From Cycas panzhihuaensis (taxonomy: Eukaryota; Cycadophyta): a stretch of 64,000 bases of DNA. Positions 57,896 to 64,000 of this stretch are shown here, piece by piece. Both the position numbers and the translations under genes were made by a program. Positions within the stretch are counted from its first letter, which is position 1. Every line of letters begins with the position of its first letter. Location of the stretch: NCBI GenBank assembly GCA_023213395.1, contig CM041465.1, positions 58,473,741 through 58,537,740 on the forward strand, in the 5' to 3' direction. The notes beneath the pieces are model-generated. The model was not told where the DNA came from and ran no database searches. It saw only the letters and a list, made by a program, of their open reading frames with translations.

Positions 57896-58497
57896 GACCA
57901 TATGATTGTACCCCCCCTGCAAGGACACCGGCTTCCCAGATGTATGATGATATGATTTTTGATATGTATATATATATGTATGGGATGATTGGAACCCCAT
58001 TTGGATATGAGATGTTGTATATGATGTATCATGTGTGGATGATATGTATATTTATTTTTGAGTATTGTGAATGTTATGTTGTGGATGTTTTATGTTGTGG
58101 ATATTTTGTTATATGACGCACATGTTTCCTCCCATGTACGACCACATGCCTAACAGGGGCACACACACACGCCGTGAGCGGGACGACATAGAAGTGTGAG
58201 GTTAGGGAGGCGGATGCAGTACATGTCTACAGGGAGAGCATGGCGGATATACGAAGGAAACGATGGTGAAAGGGGCAACGATGCCCCCAAGTGTCTTCCT
58301 GATTGGGGGATGCCCAAGCAAGACGACACAAGGGTTCCCAAGAGAATATGGGAACGTGGGTTCCACGGAAGGAACCAAAAAGAAGAAGAAGGAGTCCATC
58401 TTAAGTTGCCACTCTACCCGTGGTTGGGAAGAATGGGGACAACCTAAGATGGTAGTTTAGGCTCATTTCAGAGCAAGGCGAAGGGATCGCCGAAAGA
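57896..58497. other. antisense gene 3' region and post-integrase segment of B
   Basis: 57937-58125 repeats the AT-rich block of A at 44603-44790 with almost no differences. 58180-58460 repeats the post-integrase segment. No separate gene is supported. Confidence 0.45.
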
Positions 58498-59610
58498 TCA
58501 TGCGTAAAACTTCTTAAGGAACACCCCATTAACGGCTTTCTCAAATTCGAGCCCTTCCAGGGTGGCTATCTCAGAAGCACCATTATCGAGGGATTCGATA
58601 ATGACAAAGGGACCAACCCATCGGGGTTTGAATTTGGTCAAACGGTCATGGAGATATTCGAGCTTGAGGACGTAGTCCCTGTGAAATAAAGGGCGGAATG
58701 AAGGCGTTTATCGTGAGCCCTTTGTGAGTGGGCTTTGGATGCTAGGTTAGCACGACAGTGCCTAAGCTGCCTCTCATCCAAAGCTGAGGTCGAGCAAAGT
58801 GCTCGCCGGATCGACTCTTCGTCGATGAAACCTCGAGGGGAGACTCGCAAGGAGGGGATCTCCACCTCTAATAGGAGCACCGCCTCGACTGTGAGACCGT
58901 GGAGAACGGGTCATTCCAAGGGCGTAAGCGGATAGAGGTACGATAAGCCCACAAGGCAGAGGGCAACTGAAGGTGCCAATTCCTTTGGGATTGAGCAACG
59001 ATTTTCTTGAGGATGCTGACAAGAGTCTTATTAAAAGACTCCACTTGGCCATTTGCCTGAGGGTAATAAGGGGAAGAAGTCTTATGAGAGATTTTGAACT
59101 TCTCACAAAGCTCATCCACCTCCTTATTACAGAAAGGAGTTCCATTGTCAGTGATTAGGACATTTGGAATTCTGAAACGGTAAATGATGTGTTGGTAAAT
59201 GAACGTGGCAATTATTTTGCCGGGGGTAGTGATCAAGGGGACGGCCTCTACCCATTTGGTGAAATACTCAAGTGGCGATCAAGATGAACTTGTCTTTGCG
59301 ATGACGAAGGTGGGGAGATAGCTCCAATGAGGTCTAGTCCCCATCGAGCTTAAAAGGCCACTAAACAATAGGATGCAAGGCCCTGGAGGCACATGGGAAA
59401 TGTTGGCGTGTTTCGACATCGCCGACATTTCGAGCAAAGGCATGAGCGTCTTTAAAAGAGACGGCCAAAAGTAGCCCATGCGGCGATCCTCCGAGCTATA
59501 GATCGCCCCCAAAGTGACCTCCACAAATGCCGTGGTGGCATTCATGGCGCCCGGCCTGCTTCTTCCAGTTGACGCAATGGAGGAGGATCCCATCAAGGAA
59601 CTCTTATACA
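58498..59610 (-). pseudogene. integrase of element B
   Basis: The minus-strand 58868-59236 frame holds ITTPGKIIATFIYQHIIYRFRIPNVLITDNGTPFCNKEV (second Asp intact), KFKISHKTSSPYYPQANGQVESFNKTL (catalytic Glu) and LWAYRTSIR. This is a cleaner core than in A. The first Asp block is broken by frame changes near 59330. The C-terminus LKFEKA..GVFLKKFYA ends at the TGA 58498-58500, as in A. The zinc region at 59400-59610 is out of frame in places. Confidence 0.8.
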
Positions 59611-59899
59611 ATACCGCCCACGAGGAGGTACCGCCGCGTAAGTCCGTATACGAGATTTAACTTTGTTACTAGCGTCGGGTGGTATTGGCTGTTGCGTGAG
59701 ATACCGCACTATGTCACCGTACCACTCATTGTTGATGAGTGGATGGGGAGGAGCTCCCTGAATCGTCGAGATAGACTCATCGGGGAGAGAGTCATCAGCG
59801 GAGTATCAAAGGAGTTAGGGATAGGGCGTCCATGAGTTGCTCTACCACCAACATGCCCTTCTTTGATTTACGTTAACGATAAAGAGGTCAAATTCTTGG

Positions 59900-60990
59900 A
59901 GTAGACGCCCAACGACCTACCCCACCACAACCGAACGAGTAAGTAAGTATCTCAAGGGATTGGATTGAACAATCACCTTGGTAGTGTTCTTGAGCAAGTA
60001 GTGCCTAAACTTCTCAGTTGCATGAACCAAGGAGAGGCATTCCTTCTCAGGGAATAGTTAAGTTGGCACCACGAGGGTGTGACCGATGAAATATATAGCT
60101 CTCGGCCTCGAGTCGTCCTCCGAGCGAGCATAGCGCCCAAGGACTCGTCGACCGAGGTATACAGGATGAAGGGCCTATCGAACTGGGGAGGTGCCAACGT
60201 AGGAGCAGAAGCCAAGGCTTCCTTGAGTCCTTCGAAGGCCTTTTGGGTCTTGTCGAACCAGGCAAAAGGAGCTCCCTTCTTCAACAGGTTTGTGAGGGGT
60301 TTAGCGCTCACAGCGAAGTCGAATAAGAAGCGCCTCAGGAAACCAAGCCTGCCTAGAAACAACTTAATCTGCCATTGAGTTCTAGGTGGCGGCATGTCGA
60401 GGATCACCCTGACTTTGTCAGGGTCGATCTCAATTCCCCGCTTGGATACGAGGAATCCAAGGAGTTTGCCCGAGGTAACGGCAAACACACATTTAAGTGG
60501 ATTAAGGCTGACGTGATACTCACAGCATCGTGAGAAGATGACGCACAAGTCGGAAGGGTGATGGGCTCTCACGCGGGAAAGACCCATCATATCATCCATA
60601 AAGACCTCCAACGTGTCGTTGATGAGGTCGTGGAAGATGAAATGCATGGCTCTTTGGTAAGTAGCACCTGCATTTTTAAGGCCAAAGGGCATCGCCTTAT
60701 AGGTGAAGGTACCCCAAGGAGTAGTGAAGGCCATCTTATGGCGGTCTTCGGGAGAAATCTGAATTTGGTTGTAACTGGAGAAGCCGTCCATTAGGGACAT
60801 CACTTCGAATCTGGCAGTGCGATCAATGATCTGATCCAAGAAGGGTAATGGGAAATTGTCCTTAGGACAAGCGTTGTTGATGTCGCGAAAGTCGACACAT
60901 ATACGGATTGCCTGCTCTTTTAGCAACGGGAACAATGTTGGAGACCCACTTGGGGTAGTCAATAGAAGTAATGAGCCCAGCGTCCAGAAG
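59900..60990 (-). pseudogene. reverse transcriptase and first RNase H of B
   Basis: The longest clean pol frame in the window (60962-59973) reads VDFRDINNACPKDNFPLPFLDQI, FEVMSLMDGFSSYNQIQI, FTTPWGTFTYKAMPFGLKNAGATYQRAMHFIF, VFMDDMMGLS (the YxDD box as FMDD) and LNPLKCVFAVTSGKLLGFLVSKRGIEIDPDKV. It continues with PPPRTQWQIKLFLGRLGFLRRF and the RNase H start RPFILYTSVDESLGAML, again without the first catalytic Asp. The catalytic MDG (first RT Asp) and MDD are intact. Frame changes start after 60050. Confidence 0.85.
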
Positions 60991-62032
60991 CTTCTCTACC
61001 TCCATCTTGACGGCAGCAGAGCTTGCAAAGGACCGCTTACGCGCAGGCAGGCGCCAGGAAGGGTGGTGAGGTTATGAGTGACAATCGAGGGGTCGATTCC
61101 TTTCATGTCAGCATAATCCCACACGAAAATGTCTTGAAACTCCTGGAACAGAAGGGAGTATTCCCTTACCTCATCAGGAGAACATTCCAACCCAACCTTA
61201 ATGACCTTGCCCGGGGCCAAGACTACGTCCTGGGTTGCCCCCATGCACATGGCGTTGCCCTCCTCGAAGTGGAGAGGGGCAAGATCAACGGGAGGTGGAG
61301 GAATAAGAGATGGGATCGAATCAGCAAGCGTGGATCTGATCGCAAGGATCTTCTGGTGACCAAGCCGGTGGTGACCAAGGCGGTGTTAGGCACAAGGCCT
61401 GCTAGATGCTCGAGTAGGGCTTCATCGTCCTCGAAATAATCCACCCCATGGATGACCTTACTTCGAGTAGGAGAAGCACCGGAGGGAGTGAGAGTAATGG
61501 GACCGTGATGACCATTGGGTTGCTCAGCTTCCTCACGGAAATCTGAAGGAAAAATGGAAAGGTGCCCCTCGGAAGGAGCGAAAGGCAATTCCTCAAAACC
61601 ATTACCTATGGGGGGTAATGAAAAAGGAGAACTGGCGACAGGCGGGTCAACACGAGCGATGACGTGTGACACGCACGAGGGGCTAGCCTCACCAACGAGA
61701 GAGGTTCTAGACGGGGATCTAGAACAAGGCAGGTGCGACCTATTGGCGCGAAGGAAAGAGACGGGGTAAGGACAAACCTCGTCTTCGTCAAGTGGCTCAT
61801 TGTCGCTGAACGAAGCAAGGTACCCGTAACTCCCAACGCCAATAGGGGCGAACCGCATGAGACTAGGAGGAGAAGACGCGAGGTCTTCTTCGGACGGATT
61901 AGGTATCCCAATAGAGCAAGTCGAGACATGAGTGGATGAACCTTGGTTTGCTGAACTGGTAGAGCGAGTTTGTTTAGTAAAAGGGCGTTCGCGGGGGATT
62001 ACTCTCATTCGTCCGTCATGGACGAATTTAAG
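60991..62032 (-). pseudogene. protease-RT linker of B
   Basis: Same structure as 47771-48701: it begins directly after the TAA at 62033-62035 (LKFVHDGRMRVIPRERP), then FAPIGVGSYGYLASFSDNEP. Near the RT end, 60996-61250 reads CMGATQDVVLAPGKVIKVGLEC, YSLLFQEFQDIFVWDYADMKGIDPSIVTHNL, the conserved entry to Tat RT. Nearly identical to A. Confidence 0.65.
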
Positions 62033-64000
62033 TTATCCCCAAAGGGTCGAGCACACGGCTCCCATTTGATCGAGCCAAGGACGACCTAGAAGGAGGTTGT
62101 AATCCACATCAACGTTAAGGACTACAACGTCGGCAAGAACGGTCTTACCCTCAAGGGTAAGCGGAATCGCATGCATCCCAAAGGGGTCTTCTCGCTACCG
62201 TCATACCCTTGGCATCGCCAGGGAACGGGTTCCAAGGCAGAAATACCAAGCTCTTGCATGACACGCAAGGGCATGGCATTGACGGAAGAACCGTTGTCGA
62301 CAACAGTTCTTCGAAGAGTACAATCGGGCGTATCGATGGTGATGGTGAATGGGAAGTTCCACTGACGTTCCCTCTCACCGACAGGGGGAAGATCCTTAGG
62401 ATCAAAGGAAATAGCGGGTCCACAACCTTGGGCGACACCCAAAGCATGGACAGGTACATCACTCGATCCTAAAGCTTCCAGGAGGAGGGTTCGCTGCTCG
62501 GGACAACTCCTCAAAACGTCCATCAAGGATATTCCTACAGCGACCGTATGGAGCTCGTCCACGACAGAGAAAGGCTTACCCTTCCCAGTGGGTTGGGTAA
62601 GTGCCCTTCGGAAATCATAACGACCCGGGCGTATAGGAATAGCCTTGGGAAAGAGAGGGACTTCCAGAGGAAGGGTCTCCGGAAGAGGGTCAGAAGGAGC
62701 GGGAGGACAAAAAGCTCCCGCTGCTTCCTTAGTGGCTTGAGAGCGCATAAGGGCAAAAGTGGGAGTTACTTCAAGCAACTGGATCACCTTCTTCCCCCTG
62801 TTCCAGGGTCGTGAAGGCGACGGGGTGCGACGGCCAGGAGAACGAGAAGAGGAAGACGAATTCCTAGCGCCCTTCCCTTTATCGCGGGAAGGATGAGGAT
62901 CAGGCGATCTTCCTCGGTTACGGGTGTTCTTGGTTTGGGTATTGTGATCACGTTCCCCGTGCTTAGGGAACGGATCTTTATGAACTGGTTGAACCAAATT
63001 AGGCCTTGAGGCCCGTTTGGGGGAAGAATCGCATCGAGGGGCATCCTTTGGATGCTGGGCCCTACAACGCGAATCGTTGTGGAAGCAATCCCCATGAATG
63101 GAGCACCACTTCTTCTCAAGTGGAGGGTCAGACCTTCTCGCTTGAGAGGACTGAGCGTTTCCATTCCTGGGAAGAGGAGCTTGGGTAGTTTGTTGGACTT
63201 GTTTGTTTGATATAGGAGATGAAGGATCTTGAAGCTTGAGCTCCTTCATCGTACGCTCGAATGAGCGTATAGCTGATGTGAGAGGGTCTAAAGTCCTCTC
63301 GGTAGGATGAGAGGAAGACCACGTCGGCTGGGAAGGTTTGGTATCTTTGGTAGGGGGTGGTGCCTCACGGTGTTGTGAGGGCTTAAGAGGTTTCTTGAGA
63401 CCCGCTTGGATCTCAATAGCCTCCAACGCCAAGCACTTGGCGATCGCGAATCACATGTGGTCGCCCCATCTTGAGGACTTCCACGTGGACTTGGACGAAG
63501 CGCATTGACGAATGTGTCTCGCTTGACTCCTCGGGCAATGTTGCCTTAGTGGAGTGGAGCAAGTCGTGGAATCGCCGCACAAAGTCACGATTCATCTCAT
63601 CGTGACCTTGTTTGAGCGAGAGGAGAGACTTCATTCTGCTCTCGAATGGACGAGCTACATCAAAATAGTTGATGAACTCATCCACCAATTGCTGGAATGA
63701 ATGGATTGAATGGGCAGGGAGACGGTAGAACCATTTGAGGCGCCACCGCAAGGATCTCGAATAGTTTCATCAAAATATGGTCGTAAGCCCAAGAATCGAT
63801 GCATGCCATAGAAAACTATGGACATGCTCACTGGAATTCATGACGAAGTTCCATCGAATCTAGGAACTTCAGGGGGATGAGGCGGCAAGTTGGTTCACAA
63901 CGCCTCAACCGAAAGAGGGGTTGACGTAAAGTCCATGAAGGGACGCGCCCTTGCCTGAACCGTAGGATCAACGAATGTCGGTAGGTAACGACAAGGAGCG
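62033..64000 (-). pseudogene. gag-protease of B, cut by window end
   Basis: The 62122-63432 frame is open for 436 codons. It covers the end of the capsid, KKWCSIHGDCFHNDSRCRAQHP (a complete C-x2-H-x4-H-x4-C-like zinc segment) near 63110-63050, the basic SRSPGRRTPSPSRPWNRG linker, and the protease VDNGSSVNAMP near 62300 with FDPKDLPPVGERERQWNFPF before it. The protease ends with TAA at 62033-62035 after a small frame change. The capsid core FESRMKSLLSLKQGHDEMN is at 63560-63680. The N-terminus continues beyond 64000. Confidence 0.8.

Larger units (their letters stand above)
55281..64000 (-). mobile_element. Tat element B, internal copy, 3' side missing
   Basis: Collinear with 42581-50671 of A, on the same strand, but 0.6 kb longer because it keeps the 584 bp missing from the antisense gene of A. 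It starts abruptly inside the element, in the leader of the antisense gene, without LTR, aRNH or TATA motif. The left neighbour is copia F. No target duplication can be tested because the right end lies beyond 64000. Gag, protease, RT, integrase and the antisense gene are all recognisable. Confidence 0.85.

Noticed and set aside
61223-61602. Plus- and minus-strand frames overlapping the linker of B, such as 61402-61602
   Set aside because: Only the frame continuous with protease and RT has motif support.
1-64000. Search for tRNA, rRNA, CRISPR arrays, bacterial operons or organelle inserts
   Set aside because: None seen; tRNA-like matches are the primer-binding sites of retroelements, and the direct repeats are LTRs or simple repeats.

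Overview
This window is nuclear DNA from a plant, probably a seed plant with a large repeat-rich genome. I recognise no host single-copy gene, rRNA, tRNA or organelle insert. Almost everything identifiable is LTR retrotransposon, mostly decayed and nested. The evidence is plant-type Ty1/copia and Ty3/gypsy polyprotein motifs, 5-bp target-site duplications, primer sites matching plant tRNAs, and a spliceosomal intron in a captured gene. The species cannot be named from the sequence.

Layout. (1) 1-2770: a Ty1/copia remnant on the minus strand ('G'). (2) About 3780-29450: a very old Tat-type Ty3/gypsy element on the minus strand ('H'), seen only in pieces: archaeal-type RNase H (aRNH) at 3780-4170, integrase C-terminus at 5050-5404, and reverse transcriptase split between 23573-24005 and 28105-28345. 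Three elements interrupt it: 'C' (5475-19669, plus strand, LTR to LTR), a copia remnant 'I' (about 19690-23320, plus), and 'J' (24006-28104, plus), a small LTR element that carries only gag-protease. (3) 30326-54574: a gypsy element 'E' (minus) cut into pieces by copia 'D' (31773-37004), by the large Tat element 'A' (38704-54478, both LTRs present), and by copia 'F' (3' LTR at 54580-55017). (4) 55281 to the window end: 'B', a second internal copy of the A family that lacks its 3' LTR side and runs off the window.

Family A/B/C is the most interesting component. It resembles the Ogre/Tat group: gag and a protease with a DNGSS active site, then RT with a degenerate first RNase H, then integrase. 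After that comes a gene on the opposite strand, and finally an aRNH before the 3' LTR. The opposite-strand gene encodes a plant-mobile-domain-like protein plus a helical C-terminal exon. It carries a GT-AG intron at the same site and phase in all three copies. C has lost RT, first RNase H and integrase as one block but keeps gag-protease, the antisense gene and aRNH, so it is a non-autonomous derivative. All three copies share an in-frame TAA between protease and the rest of pol.

Decay differs by element. C keeps one reading frame for 4 kb and is broken mainly by CAG-to-TAG and CGA-to-TGA transitions. A and B have few such stops but many short indels, and those I checked often lie at CAG/CTG sites. 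This may reflect dense CHG methylation, read as deamination in C and possibly as base-calling error in A and B.
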